Shown here piece after piece: positions 42,624-51,920 of a stretch of 64,000 nucleotides of DNA. Positions within the stretch are counted from its first letter, which is position 1, and every line of letters starts with the position of its first letter. Source of the stretch: Macrococcoides bohemicum. Its GTDB lineage: Bacteria > Bacillota > Bacilli > Staphylococcales > Staphylococcaceae. A program made the position numbers and the translations under genes. A model generated the notes under the pieces. It had not been told where the DNA came from, searched no databases, and saw only the letters and a program-made list of their open reading frames with translations. Where the stretch lies: the NCBI RefSeq assembly GCF_042658685.1, contig NZ_JBHSQY010000030.1; one strand, 5' to 3'.

Positions 42624-44357
42624 TTAGATGCGCTCCTTTACTTCTATTACTTCATTGATTTTTGCTTCGATTTCCTTCGGTAAGAATGGTGTACCATCAT
42701 ATTTAGTGAAATTCGTAATCTTACCTTCATGCATTGTATTCATCTTGATAATGCTTGATAATTGTCCTGCATAGTTATGTTCAGCGACAATAACTTTCTT
42801 CGCCTTATTGATTGCAGCTTGTACTTCCTCTGTAGGAAATGGGTGTAATTGTTTAATATGCAGGTGATTTACCTGACCATCAATTCGTTCAATTGCTTCA
42901 TCAATTGCACCATACGTTGATAGGTAGCCAATTACTAATACATCAGCTTCTACATGATTTTCTTTATAATCAACAGGTTCTGATATTTTTAACTGTTCGA
43001 TTTTACGCATACGTTTTTCCATTTGTTTCGCACGGTTTACCGGGCTTTCAGAAGGTTTACCTTCTTCCGTGTGTTCTACTCCTGTTACGTGGTGAATACC
43101 GTTTTTAATACCCGGAATCACACGAGGCGATACACCACTTTCAGTTACTTCATATCGTTTGAAGTATGATTTATCTTCACGTGGCTCAACTTCAGTAATT
43201 AAGTTCCCACGATCAATTTTAATGCGATTAAAATCTAAATTAGGCACTGTATGTTTCCCCATAGAAAGTTGTAAGTCACTTAATAAAATAACTGGGCACT
43301 GATATTGTTCTGCTAAGTTAAATGCTTCTGCTGTTAAGTAGAATGCATCTTCAGCTGTTGTCGGTGCTAATACAATTTTAGGAATATCACCATGCGTACC
43401 GTAAATCATCTGCATTAAGTCTGATTGCTCTTGTTTCGTTGGTAAACCTGTTGATGGACCACCACGCATTGTGTTAATGACTACAAATGGTTGTTCTGTC
43501 ATCCCACTTAATCCGATTGCTTCCATCATTAAAGATAAACCCGGACCCGCCGAAGCAGTAAATGCTCTAACGCCGCCATAGTTTACACCGATAGCCATAA
43601 CAGCCGCTGCAATTTCATCTTCAGTCTGAATAACCGTACCACCGAAATCAGGTAACTTATCAATCATGTACTCCATAATCTCACTCGCAGGCGTGATAGG
43701 ATAAGCTGCCATAAAGCGTGCTCCACCAGTTATTGCACCTAATGAAATCGCGTCATTACCAATCATAAATAAATGGCCATCTTCAGTTGAAGGATTTAAT
43801 GTAAACGTGTGGATATCCTCCTGTTCCATTAAATCAAAACCTGCATGTAAAGCCTGTTTGTTTAATGCACAAATCTTTTCACCCTTTTTACCGAAAATAT
43901 CATCAACTAATATTTCAAAGTGTTTAAGGTCTACACCAATTAGACTTGCACTCGCACCAATTGCTACCATGTTCTTCATTAATGCTGTACCAAGTTCTTT
44001 TGCAATTTCAGTAAATGCGATTGGGAAGAACTTACCCTCATAATCTTCAGGCTTTTCCGGATCAAACTTGCTATCTGCTAAAATAATGCCTGTTTCATTC
44101 ATTTCATGATAGTTAACATCAATTGTTTCCTGATCAAATGCCACTAATATATCTAAATCATCGCTGATTGAATGCACTCTAGATGTAGAGACACGAATTT
44201 TGTTATTCGTATGTCCACCTTTAATACGACTTGAGAAATGTCTATATCCATATAAATAATAACCCAAACGATTCAGCGCAGTTGAAAACATCTCTCCAGT
44301 ACTTTCAATACCCTCACCTTGCTGTCCGCCGACTTTCCAAGAAATTTGAGATTTCAT
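42624..44357 (-). CDS. korA: 2-oxoacid:ferredoxin oxidoreductase alpha subunit KorA (gamma-alpha fusion)
   Basis: 577 residues formed by a gamma domain (SWKVGGQQGEGIESTGEMF at the start, FSSRIKGGHTNN) fused to the alpha pyrimidine-binding domain (ARFMAAYPITPASEIMEYM near 210-230) and a C-terminal transketolase-like domain. Partner of KorB. Substrate preference (2-oxoglutarate or pyruvate) is inferred from the usual annotation. AGGAGGG precedes ATG. First gene of korAB; in S. aureus this pair also sits between rny/ymdB and miaB. Confidence 0.94.
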   Translation of the reverse strand: MKSQISWKVGGQQGEGIESTGEMFSTALNRLGYYLYGYRHFSSRIKGGHTNNKIRVSTSRVHSISDDLDILVAFDQETIDVNYHEMNETGIILADSKFDPEKPEDYEGKFFPIAFTEIAKELGTALMKNMVAIGASASLIGVDLKHFEILVDDIFGKKGEKICALNKQALHAGFDLMEQEDIHTFTLNPSTEDGHLFMIGNDAISLGAITGGARFMAAYPITPASEIMEYMIDKLPDFGGTVIQTEDEIAAAVMAIGVNYGGVRAFTASAGPGLSLMMEAIGLSGMTEQPFVVINTMRGGPSTGLPTKQEQSDLMQMIYGTHGDIPKIVLAPTTAEDAFYLTAEAFNLAEQYQCPVILLSDLQLSMGKHTVPNLDFNRIKIDRGNLITEVEPREDKSYFKRYEVTESGVSPRVIPGIKNGIHHVTGVEHTEEGKPSESPVNRAKQMEKRMRKIEQLKISEPVDYKENHVEADVLVIGYLSTYGAIDEAIERIDGQVNHLHIKQLHPFPTEEVQAAINKAKKVIVAEHNYAGQLSSIIKMNTMHEGKITNFTKYDGTPFLPKEIEAKINEVIEVKERI

Positions 44358-44393
44358 AAATACCCTCCTACTTTAATCACTTATTATAATATA

Positions 44394-44432
44394 ACAAAGA
44401 ACCACTTGTCTTAACATAGACAAGTGGTTCTT
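44394..44432. terminator. Terminator between the ymdB unit and korAB
   Basis: A 14-bp perfect stem (AGAACCACTTGTCT / AGACAAGTGGTTCT) with a 6-base loop is followed on the minus strand by TTGTTAT. It ends the 46562-44464 unit. Confidence 0.85.
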
Positions 44433-44463
44433 CAATAAAAAATCAGTCGAATGGCCGATACGA

Positions 44464-44979
44464 TTAATCTAATTCAATTACACCAAATTTACCTTCGAAT
44501 TGATACACTACATCATCCAGGATTTCTTTCAGATAAACTGCAAGTTCTGGATTAACGATAAATGCTTCATAATATACATCTTCAAAAGCAGTATCCTGTT
44601 CGAATTGTAATAGGAATGCGATTTGACTGAAAGCAATTTCAAAATCATGAATATATAATAATGTCTCATCTAATGTTTGTGAGTTGTTATCATGTGTATT
44701 ATAGAAATCTACATGATATCTATCAATTTCACCTTCAAATTTTTTGTAATCTTTTAGTGGCTCAATAAAAGTTTCAGCAATGACCTTTGCCACAATTCCT
44801 GACATAACAAGTTTTCTTTGTTTAACTGTGCCCGCTGGTGTAATTTGTTTAAATGTGAGTATAACATTTTTATCAAATAACATTGCTTCAGCATAGTTAT
44901 AAAAATCAAGTGCATTGTCTGTATAACTGATTTGATCTCTTTTATTTAAAAATGGTTTTTCATTTTTCTTACTAAACAT
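44464..44979 (-). CDS. Uncharacterised acidic protein (171 aa) downstream of ymdB
   Basis: I do not recognise the family. The product is soluble, acidic and rich in aromatic residues (YHVDFYNTHDNN, DVYYEAFIVNPE), with no cysteine, signal peptide or membrane helix. AGAGAGGGAAG precedes ATG. It lies 10 bases after ymdB and is followed by a strong terminator, so it is the last gene of the ymdB unit. Its place suggests a link to YmdB or RNA turnover, but nothing in the sequence shows activity. Confidence 0.72.
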   Translation of the reverse strand: MFSKKNEKPFLNKRDQISYTDNALDFYNYAEAMLFDKNVILTFKQITPAGTVKQRKLVMSGIVAKVIAETFIEPLKDYKKFEGEIDRYHVDFYNTHDNNSQTLDETLLYIHDFEIAFSQIAFLLQFEQDTAFEDVYYEAFIVNPELAVYLKEILDDVVYQFEGKFGVIELD

Positions 44980-44989
44980 TCTTCCCTCT

Positions 44990-45781
44990 CTATTTCAATG
45001 GATTATCCTGATTAATTAATATTCTTTCTATCTTCTTCGTTGTCCCATCTGTCTTAAGCTCTATAAAAACGCCACTCAGCACGCCTCTTCCTTTTTCCGG
45101 GACGACGTGTTTAACCGGCATCGATGTTAAAAAGCGGTGGATGACTTCATCTTTATTAATGCCTAATATACCATCATAATAACCAGTCATACCAACATCT
45201 GTAATAAACCCTGTACCTTTATCAAGCATTCGGTTATCACTTGTCTGAATATGTGTGTGTGTACCTACAACAACACTTGCTCGTCCATCCACATAATATC
45301 CAAAAGCGCCTTTTTCACTTGTTGTCTCAGCATGAAAATCAACAAAGATATAATCCGTTTCTTTTTTAGCAGTTTCATAAAGTAAATCAAACTTTTTAAA
45401 TGGACAATCAATCTGCTGCATAAATGCGCGCCCCTGCAAATTGATGACAGCAATCTTTTTGTCATTAAATTTGATAATCTGCATTCCTTTTCCAGGATTA
45501 TCATCCGGATAGTTTGCGGGACGTATCATCTTTACATCACTATTTAATAATTCATAACTGTCACGCTGGCCGTACGTATGATTGCCGAGCGTTACGCAGT
45601 CTACACCTAAAGTCATCATTTCCTTATAGATTTTTTCTGTAATCCCTCTACCATGTGCTGCATTTTCACCATTAACAATCGTAATATTCGGTCCATACTT
45701 TTTCTTCAGTTGTGGTAAATATTCTGCTAGCATATCTCTACCGATAGCTCCTACAACATCACCAATAAATAATATTCTCAT
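44990..45781 (-). CDS. ymdB: Metallophosphoesterase YmdB
   Basis: Cytoplasmic phosphodiesterase of 263 residues; the B. subtilis homologue hydrolyses 2',3'-cyclic nucleotides and influences biofilm and motility decisions. Dinuclear metal motifs are all visible: MRILFIGDVVG at the start, NGENAAHGRG near 39, LGNHTY near 67, DFHAETTSEK near 150 and VVGTHTHIQTSD near 175. It normally follows rny directly; here two unknown genes stand between. Confidence 0.95.
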   Translation of the reverse strand: MRILFIGDVVGAIGRDMLAEYLPQLKKKYGPNITIVNGENAAHGRGITEKIYKEMMTLGVDCVTLGNHTYGQRDSYELLNSDVKMIRPANYPDDNPGKGMQIIKFNDKKIAVINLQGRAFMQQIDCPFKKFDLLYETAKKETDYIFVDFHAETTSEKGAFGYYVDGRASVVVGTHTHIQTSDNRMLDKGTGFITDVGMTGYYDGILGINKDEVIHRFLTSMPVKHVVPEKGRGVLSGVFIELKTDGTTKKIERILINQDNPLK

Positions 45782-45788
45782 AGCTTCC

Positions 45789-46550
45789 TCATTCTTTCAC
45801 TCGTGTTGTTTTCACTCTCAAATAACATATATAACATAAAAATAGTCCTAGAATCAATGTGAGCAATGGATAAAATATAGAAAGATGAAAAATATAATAA
45901 CTCAGATACTGTTTCGGTAAAGTATTAAAACCAACCAAATTCATACGATTATTCCACACACCATCTAAATCAATCGCTTCAAGCGTCGTTTTACCAACTG
46001 TATTGTCATCATGACTTTGTAAACCTATATAACGAATATCTTCTTTATTTTGCTGCATTAACATTAATAATGTTTCACCAGTCGCTATTTTCTTTTCAAA
46101 GATTAAGGGAGTATACACATAATGATTATTTAATTGTTGAATCGTTTTAATATTTATATTTACTTTCTTCTTATTTATCAGAATTTCACTCACACGTTTT
46201 TTATTGATATTCTCAGTAAACTGTATCGTCTGATCTCCTAACTGATAGGTTCGAGAATAGCTAACGCTTTTTTTCATTAATTTTTGATATTCATCCATAC
46301 TGTGCGCAACTATTTCTTTCCCTTTATCATCAGTAAATATATGTTCAACACTAATCATATCAACATTAATATTATCAGCGGCATTCACTTCGGTAATATT
46401 CTTTTTATCAATCGTTAGTTCAGTTAATAACCTTTCGTTGTTTGCAGTTTGTCTATTTGAATGAAGCATGTAAGCTTCAAGGAGCGGTAATAAAGATAGT
46501 AAAATTAATATTGCAGCTATACATAAATAAATCTTTACACGTTTTTCCAT
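45789..46550 (-). CDS. Uncharacterised protein with two membrane helices and a large external loop
   Basis: I do not recognise the family. The 253 residues begin with a basic start and a hydrophobic helix (about 7-30). A polar, lysine- and asparagine-rich segment of about 185 residues follows, then a second helix (about 218-243) and a basic tail. By the positive-inside rule both ends are inside and the 185-residue part outside. It lies 7 bases before ymdB and 11 after the gene at 46562. No homologue is known to me between rny and ymdB in staphylococci. Confidence 0.7.
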   Translation of the reverse strand: MEKRVKIYLCIAAILILLSLLPLLEAYMLHSNRQTANNERLLTELTIDKKNITEVNAADNINVDMISVEHIFTDDKGKEIVAHSMDEYQKLMKKSVSYSRTYQLGDQTIQFTENINKKRVSEILINKKKVNINIKTIQQLNNHYVYTPLIFEKKIATGETLLMLMQQNKEDIRYIGLQSHDDNTVGKTTLEAIDLDGVWNNRMNLVGFNTLPKQYLSYYIFHLSIFYPLLTLILGLFLCYICYLRVKTTRVKE

Positions 46551-46561
46551 AGCTTCACTCC

Positions 46562-47161
46562 TTATACAATATGTATACCTATAATATTATCACCTGCAAA
46601 GGCGAATTGAATAGCTGAATATTTCCCGCAGAAAATAGAAATTAAAATATCAATATTATTTTTATTGATAGGTGGTAAATGAATGAAGACCTCTTTTTTA
46701 TTTTCACTAAGTTCACTTAATTGTTTATTTATTAAATTTTCATGATGATTTTCAATCACTTCACTCTTTTGGTTTGTATCAAAAAAATATTTATTGATGA
46801 TATTACTATTATGCTGCATTTTACTTTGTATTGTTGGAACGCTATCAATATCTTTAATTTGTTGTAACATCGACTTTATATCTGGTTGCTCATATAACTG
46901 AAGTAAATCTTGCAGAGGATGGCTAATGGATTTCATAGCATTCTTTTGCGCTTTAATTGATGTCTCCTTCATCCTGGAAAAAGTAGTGTATTCTTCATGA
47001 ATGCAATATGATTCAAAGTGATCAGACATATCAGGTAAATTGATATTCGTTTGAATGCTTAATCCTAAATCATTTGGTAATGCGTCAAAAAACAATGCAT
47101 ATAGTGGTAATATTGTTTGTTTAATCTTCTCTTTATGATGTGTATCCATCAAATTCATCAT
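46562..47161 (-). CDS. Uncharacterised soluble protein (195-199 aa)
   Basis: I do not recognise the family. The product is rich in His, Gln, Asn and Ile, with a helical middle (AQKNAMKSISHPLQDLLQLY). The C-terminal part is beta-like (EVFIHLPPINKNNIDILISI ... IQFAFAGDNIIGIHIV). There is no signal peptide or cysteine pattern. Start is ambiguous: the site AGAGAGG is followed by in-frame ATGs at 47161, 47158 and 47149, the last best spaced. First gene of the unit 46562-45789-ymdB-44464, after the rny terminator. Confidence 0.68.
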   Translation of the reverse strand: MMNLMDTHHKEKIKQTILPLYALFFDALPNDLGLSIQTNINLPDMSDHFESYCIHEEYTTFSRMKETSIKAQKNAMKSISHPLQDLLQLYEQPDIKSMLQQIKDIDSVPTIQSKMQHNSNIINKYFFDTNQKSEVIENHHENLINKQLSELSENKKEVFIHLPPINKNNIDILISIFCGKYSAIQFAFAGDNIIGIHIV

Positions 47162-47232
47162 CCTCTCTAGAATAAGAATAATTTAATTATAATATATTTC
47201 CATTACATATACTATTTACCTTCAAAAAATTA

Positions 47233-47272
47233 AAAAACAACGCTTAAAGCTTTATAGCTTTAAGCGTTGTTA
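47233..47272 (-). terminator. rny terminator
   Basis: A 15-bp stem (ACAACGCTTAAAGCT / AGCTTTAAGCGTTGT) with a 4-base loop is followed by TTTTTTAA on the minus strand. Confidence 0.9.
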
Positions 47273-47284
47273 ATATTGTTATAA

Positions 47285-48844
47285 TTATTTCGCGTATTCA
47301 ATCGCACGCATTTCTCTGACGACTGTCACTTTAATGTGACCAGGATATTGTAACTCTTCTTCAATCTGATTTTTAATATCTCTTGCAATACGATGTGCTT
47401 TTAAATCATCAACGTCTTCTGGCGAAACGATAATTCTAATCTCGCGTCCAGCTTGAATCGCAAATGATTTTTCAACTCCATCATAACTTTCAGAGATTTG
47501 TTCCAATCGTTCAAGACGTCTTACATAATTCTCTAATGTTTCTCGTCTTGCTCCAGGTCTTGCTGCGCTTAACGCATCAGCTGCTGCAACAAGTACTGAG
47601 ATAACACTGTTCGGTTCAATATCACCATGATGTGAGTGAATCGCATTAATTACTGTAGGATGTTCACGATATTTCTTCGCTAAATCCACACCTATTTCAA
47701 CATGTGATCCTTCAACTTCATGGTCAATCGCTTTACCGATATCATGTAATAATCCTGCACGTTTTGCTAAAGTAATATCTTCACCAAGTTCAGCTGCAAG
47801 CATTCCTGATAAATGTGCTACTTCAATAGAATGTTTCAGCACATTTTGCCCATAACTCGTACGGAACTTCATGCGTCCTAAAATCTTCACTAAGTCTGGA
47901 TGTAAATTATGTATACCAAGTTCAAAAGTCGCTGCTTCCCCTGCTTCACGAATAATTTCGTCAACAGATTTACGCGCTTTTTCAACCATCTCTTCAATAC
48001 GTCCAGGGTGAATTCTTCCATCTGAAACTAAAGCTTCTAATGCTGTTTTAGCAATTTCACGTCTGATTGGGTCGAATCCAGATAAAATGACCGCTTCAGG
48101 TGTATCATCAATGATTAAATCAATACCTGTTAACGTTTCTAATGTACGAATATTTCGACCTTCACGACCGATAATTCTACCTTTCATTTCATCATTTGGA
48201 AGGTTAATTACTGATACAGTTGATTCTGAAGTATGTTCTGCTGCTAAACGTTGAACTGTAGTTGCAAGTACCATTTTGGCTTTTTTATCAACCTGCATTT
48301 TTGCTTCTTGTTCTTTTTCCTTCACCATAACAGCAATGTCATGTGTTAATTCATCTTCAACTTGATCAATGATTTCCTGTTTTGCTTCTTCTTGCGTCAG
48401 TCCGGAGATGCGTGTTAATTCTTGTTCATGTTTTACTATAATGTCTTGGACACTTTGCTCTAACGCATCTACATGTTGTTGTTTTTCTTCAATTTTAGAT
48501 TCTTTTTGTTCTAAAAGTTCATCCTTTTTATCTAAAAGTTCACTTTTACGATCTAAGTTTTCTTCTTTTTGAAGTAGTCTTGCTTCATGTCTTGCAAGGT
48601 CTGAACGACGTTCTTTATACTCCGCTTCTAAACGATCACTTCTTACTTGATTCTCTTCTTTTGCTTCAAGTAATTTTTCCTTTTTAAGACTTTCAGCTTC
48701 TTTGTTTGCTTCACTAATAATATGTTCAGCAGTTGTACGCGCTTGATTTTGCTGATTAGTTAAGCTATTTTTTGCTAATACATACCCTACACCAACACCT
48801 AGAATTATTCCAAGCAAAATGTATAAGAGGGTTAATAGATCCAC
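47285..48844 (-). CDS. rny: Ribonuclease Y
   Basis: Membrane-anchored endoribonuclease that starts decay and processing of many messages. The 519 residues comprise one N-terminal membrane helix (about 3-24) and a long charged coiled coil (about 30-190). A KH domain (GRIIGREGRNIRTLETLTG near 220-238) is followed by the HD domain with metal motif LLHDIGKAIDHE. GGAGGTG precedes ATG. Its regulator subunit gene ricA is in the same window. Confidence 0.97.
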   Translation of the reverse strand: MDLLTLLYILLGIILGVGVGYVLAKNSLTNQQNQARTTAEHIISEANKEAESLKKEKLLEAKEENQVRSDRLEAEYKERRSDLARHEARLLQKEENLDRKSELLDKKDELLEQKESKIEEKQQHVDALEQSVQDIIVKHEQELTRISGLTQEEAKQEIIDQVEDELTHDIAVMVKEKEQEAKMQVDKKAKMVLATTVQRLAAEHTSESTVSVINLPNDEMKGRIIGREGRNIRTLETLTGIDLIIDDTPEAVILSGFDPIRREIAKTALEALVSDGRIHPGRIEEMVEKARKSVDEIIREAGEAATFELGIHNLHPDLVKILGRMKFRTSYGQNVLKHSIEVAHLSGMLAAELGEDITLAKRAGLLHDIGKAIDHEVEGSHVEIGVDLAKKYREHPTVINAIHSHHGDIEPNSVISVLVAAADALSAARPGARRETLENYVRRLERLEQISESYDGVEKSFAIQAGREIRIIVSPEDVDDLKAHRIARDIKNQIEEELQYPGHIKVTVVREMRAIEYAK

Positions 48845-48934
48845 ATAAACACCTCCTTATTTGCTTTTTTTCATCTAGTTATACATAAGACTTCAGTACA
48901 GAAATAAAATACCACTTATTTCATATACAAATTA

Positions 48935-48964
48935 ATTGTACGTTTAATAAGTTAAGCGTGTCAA
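48935..48964 (-). promoter_or_regulatory. Probable rny promoter
   Basis: Minus strand TTGACA (48959-48964), 18-base spacer, TACAAT (48935-48940), leaving an untranslated leader of about 85 bases before rny. The rest of 48845-49012 is AT-rich with nothing else recognised. Confidence 0.6.
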
Positions 48965-49012
48965 GATAAGTAGAAAATAATTTAACGTATAATTAATTAA
49001 TTGTTGAAATAT

Positions 49013-49068
49013 TACAAAAATCCGAATAACATGTTATTTTGTTTCATAACATATTATTCGGATTCGAA
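49013..49068 (-). terminator. recA terminator
   Basis: A long, nearly perfect hairpin (AATCCGAATAATATGTTATG / TAACATGTTATTCGGATT) with an A-rich loop is followed by TTTTGTAAT on the minus strand. Confidence 0.85.
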
Positions 49069-49071
49069 ATA

Positions 49072-50133
49072 TTATACTAATTCATCATCAAACAAATCTT
49101 CTGCTGGTGGTGTACCCGGTGTTTCAGCTTTAACTGCATCTTTATCTTCACCGATTCCCATCGCTTTACGAATCTTCATATCAATTTCGTCACGAACTTC
49201 CGGATTTTCACGTAAGTATGTTTTAATGTTCTCACGTCCCTGTCCAATACGTTCACCTTCATATGAATACCATGCGCCAGATTTTTGTAGTACTTCATAC
49301 TCTGCACCTAAATCAACCATTTCACCTTCACGAGAAATACCTTGACCATACATAATATCCACTTCTGCAACTTTAAATGGTGGTGCTACTTTATTTTTAA
49401 CAACTTTAATCTTAGTACGGTTACCTACAATATCCTGACCTTGTTTTAACTGTTCTGCACGACGTACTTCTAAACGTACTGAAGAGTAGAATTTAAGTGC
49501 ACGACCACCAGGTGTTGTCTCAGGGTTACCAAACATAACACCAATCTTTTCACGAACCTGGTTAATAAATATTGCAATCGTATTTGATTTAGAAACTGCA
49601 CCTGAAAGTTTACGTAATGCCTGAGACATTAAACGCGCCTGAAGACCCATATGAGAATCTCCCATTTCCCCTTCAATCTCAGCTTTAGGCGTTAATGCAG
49701 CTACTGAATCGACTACGATAATATCGACAGCACCACTACGCACAAATGCTTCTGCGATTTCTAAACCTTGTTCACCGTGATCAGGTTGTGATAAATAAAG
49801 ATTATCAATATCTACACCTAATTTTTGTGCATAAACTGGATCAAGTGCATGCTCTGCATCGATAAATGCTGCAATACCACCTTGTTTCTGTACTTCAGCA
49901 ATTGCATGTAAAGCAACTGTAGTTTTACCAGAACTCTCCGGTCCATATATTTCAATGATACGTCCTTTAGGATATCCGCCTATACCTAAAGCATTATCCA
50001 GTGTAATCGATCCTGAAGAAACCGCTGACACATTACGTGTAGCATTTTCTCCTAGTTTCATTACCGCACCTTTACCAAAAGATTTTTCCATATTCTTAAT
50101 TACTGTATCTAAAGCTTGTTGACGTTCACTCAT
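49072..50133 (-). CDS. recA: Recombinase RecA
   Basis: Strand-exchange protein for recombination repair and the co-protease that triggers LexA self-cleavage. From ATG 50133 it has 353 residues; AGGAGG lies 8 bases upstream and homologues start MSERQQALD. The longer frame to 50187 runs through this site. Walker A GPESSGKTT lies at about 66-74. Loop L1/L2 segments (GEMGDSHMGLQAR, GVMFGNPETTPGG) and the acidic tail FDDELV are intact. Monocistronic, with an SOS box upstream. Confidence 0.97.
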   Translation of the reverse strand: MSERQQALDTVIKNMEKSFGKGAVMKLGENATRNVSAVSSGSITLDNALGIGGYPKGRIIEIYGPESSGKTTVALHAIAEVQKQGGIAAFIDAEHALDPVYAQKLGVDIDNLYLSQPDHGEQGLEIAEAFVRSGAVDIIVVDSVAALTPKAEIEGEMGDSHMGLQARLMSQALRKLSGAVSKSNTIAIFINQVREKIGVMFGNPETTPGGRALKFYSSVRLEVRRAEQLKQGQDIVGNRTKIKVVKNKVAPPFKVAEVDIMYGQGISREGEMVDLGAEYEVLQKSGAWYSYEGERIGQGRENIKTYLRENPEVRDEIDMKIRKAMGIGEDKDAVKAETPGTPPAEDLFDDELV

Positions 50134-50255
50134 ATGTTCGAGTCCTCCTATAATTACAATCATTGTTTGTTGTTTTATGTTACTCATATATCACTTACAT
50201 ATATTTCACTATTTCAAATATTTATATCGTAACCTCATTACTCACTACAAATAAT

Positions 50256-50306
50256 ACTATACTGATTATTTATTAATTTAGCAAGTAAAAAGCGAACGCA
50301 TGTTTG
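50256..50306 (-). promoter_or_regulatory. recA promoter with LexA (SOS) box
   Basis: CGAACGCATGTTTG at 50293-50306 fits the Gram-positive SOS consensus CGAACRNRYGTTYG at every position. The minus-strand promoter downstream has TTGCTA (50279-50284), 17 bases and TATAGT (50256-50261). The operator lies just upstream of the -35. LexA control is inferred from the site. The rest of 50134-50429 is AT-rich and holds no gene; cinA, expected here, is absent. Confidence 0.85.
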
Positions 50307-50429
50307 TATTTTTTTATATTTTCTTTAAAAATGGGAACATACACTATATTTTCTGTGATTATCCTTATTAATTTTTGAATAAAGTAAAATTTTAGAAAAA
50401 AAGAGCTAAGATATACTTAGCCCTTAATA

Positions 50430-51011
50430 TTATTTGGAATTTTTAAAGACGTTTCTGCCATGATAAAAATATTCAATACCAGACAATATAGTGAAAAATA
50501 CAGCGATATACATCAATGGGTAACCCAGCTTAAATCCAATCATCTGATTGAATGGCTCATTAAGCAATAATAATGTCATTGCTAACATCGTTACTGCAGT
50601 CTTAATCTTTCCTAATTGGCCAGCAGCAGAAACAAATCCCTGCTCGATTTGCAATAGACGTAAACCGGTAACTGCAAATTCTCTTGCGATAATCACAATA
50701 GCCATCCATGATGGAATTAACCCTAGTTCTACTAAAGCAATCAATCCACTTGATACGAGTAGCTTGTCAGCTAACGGATCTAAAAATTTCCCCATATTCG
50801 TTACAAGCTGCCATTTTCTTGCTAAATAGCCGTCAATCCAGTCTGTCAGTGATGCAAAGATAAAAATACAAGCTGCAATAAATTGTTCAATACGCATCGT
50901 ATCACTACCTAAAAAGCTCATTTTCCCCATATTAAAATCTGCTAGTAAAAACACTAGAAATACAGGTATGAGCAATACGCGTGCAACTGTAATTTGATTT
51001 GGTATATTCAT
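50430..51011 (-). CDS. pgsA: CDP-diacylglycerol-glycerol-3-phosphate 3-phosphatidyltransferase PgsA
   Basis: Membrane enzyme making phosphatidylglycerol phosphate, the committed step to phosphatidylglycerol. The 193 residues have several hydrophobic segments. The CDP-alcohol phosphotransferase motif is complete: DGYLARKWQLVTNMGKFLDPLAD (D-G-x2-A-R-x8-G-x3-D-x3-D, near 61-83). It follows rodZ by 33 bases at the end of the ymf cluster and is normally followed by cinA and recA, but here recA follows directly. Confidence 0.95.
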   Translation of the reverse strand: MNIPNQITVARVLLIPVFLVFLLADFNMGKMSFLGSDTMRIEQFIAACIFIFASLTDWIDGYLARKWQLVTNMGKFLDPLADKLLVSSGLIALVELGLIPSWMAIVIIAREFAVTGLRLLQIEQGFVSAAGQLGKIKTAVTMLAMTLLLLNEPFNQMIGFKLGYPLMYIAVFFTILSGIEYFYHGRNVFKNSK

Positions 51012-51044
51012 TATTAACTTCCTTTACTTATTAGTTTAAATCAA

Positions 51045-51902
51045 TTAATTATTGATTACTTTAAAGAAATATGTTCTTGTAATTAAATTATCTGCTTCTT
51101 TTGGTACAGAAACTTTCTTATCGTTAATATATACTTCCATTGAAGTTGAGTTCCCTGATATTAACGTGATATTTTTCACTTTTTCATCGATATTGAATGA
51201 TTCTCTTTTCGTTTCTTTATAAGCATAATTTTTCTTTTTATCATCATAAATTTGTACCCATGTTGGTATTTTAGAATCTATCTTAAGTTTTAACGGTTCT
51301 GTTGATTCTACTTCATATGCTAGGTTTGCACCATCAAAGTTTTTATAGGTTAATTTAGTCGATGCTTCGACTTTCACATTTTCTTTTTCTTTTCGTTTTT
51401 CATTTGATGACTGTTCTGTTTTAGATGCGACAGGTTTTTCTTCCGTCTTTTTTTCAACTTTAACACTACGGCTCTTATTAATATCTTCTGCCTGCCACTC
51501 ACTATTTTTATCTGTGAAGATAAACTGTGAAAATATAAGCCAAATTAAAAACATTATAAGAATAATCCCTAACAGCCATGCAAGTAATTTTTGCACACTT
51601 TGATCTGTACTTCGTGTTGTTTGTGTATTTTTAATGAGTTTACTTGCTTCTTTAGCACTTAGTTTTTTAGTTGGTAATTCATTTTGATGCTCTTTCAATA
51701 GATTTTCTGCATTTAAATTAACTGCTTTTGCATATTTCTCTATAAAACCTCGTGTATAGTCAGGATTAGGCAAACGATCAAACTCATTTTTCTCAATCAT
51801 TTCTATGTATTTCTTTTGAATTTTCACTTTTTTCTCTAAATCTATTAATGTCATACCTAACGACTCACGTTTTGAACGTAATATTTGTCCGATTGGTTTC
51901 AT
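51045..51902 (-). CDS. RodZ/YmfM-family cell shape protein
   Basis: Single-span membrane protein of 285 residues. The N-terminal Cro-type helix-turn-helix (IGQILRSKRESLGMTLIDLEKKV, about 4-70) is followed by a linker, a membrane helix (about 107-128), a lysine/glutamate-rich spacer and a C-terminal DUF4115 beta domain. In rods RodZ links MreB to the wall; in cocci its role is unclear. It sits between the DUF3388 gene and pgsA, as in other Firmicutes. Confidence 0.88.
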   Translation of the reverse strand: MKPIGQILRSKRESLGMTLIDLEKKVKIQKKYIEMIEKNEFDRLPNPDYTRGFIEKYAKAVNLNAENLLKEHQNELPTKKLSAKEASKLIKNTQTTRSTDQSVQKLLAWLLGIILIMFLIWLIFSQFIFTDKNSEWQAEDINKSRSVKVEKKTEEKPVASKTEQSSNEKRKEKENVKVEASTKLTYKNFDGANLAYEVESTEPLKLKIDSKIPTWVQIYDDKKKNYAYKETKRESFNIDEKVKNITLISGNSTSMEVYINDKKVSVPKEADNLITRTYFFKVINN

Positions 51903-51920
51903 AATTGCCCCCTTTACAGC

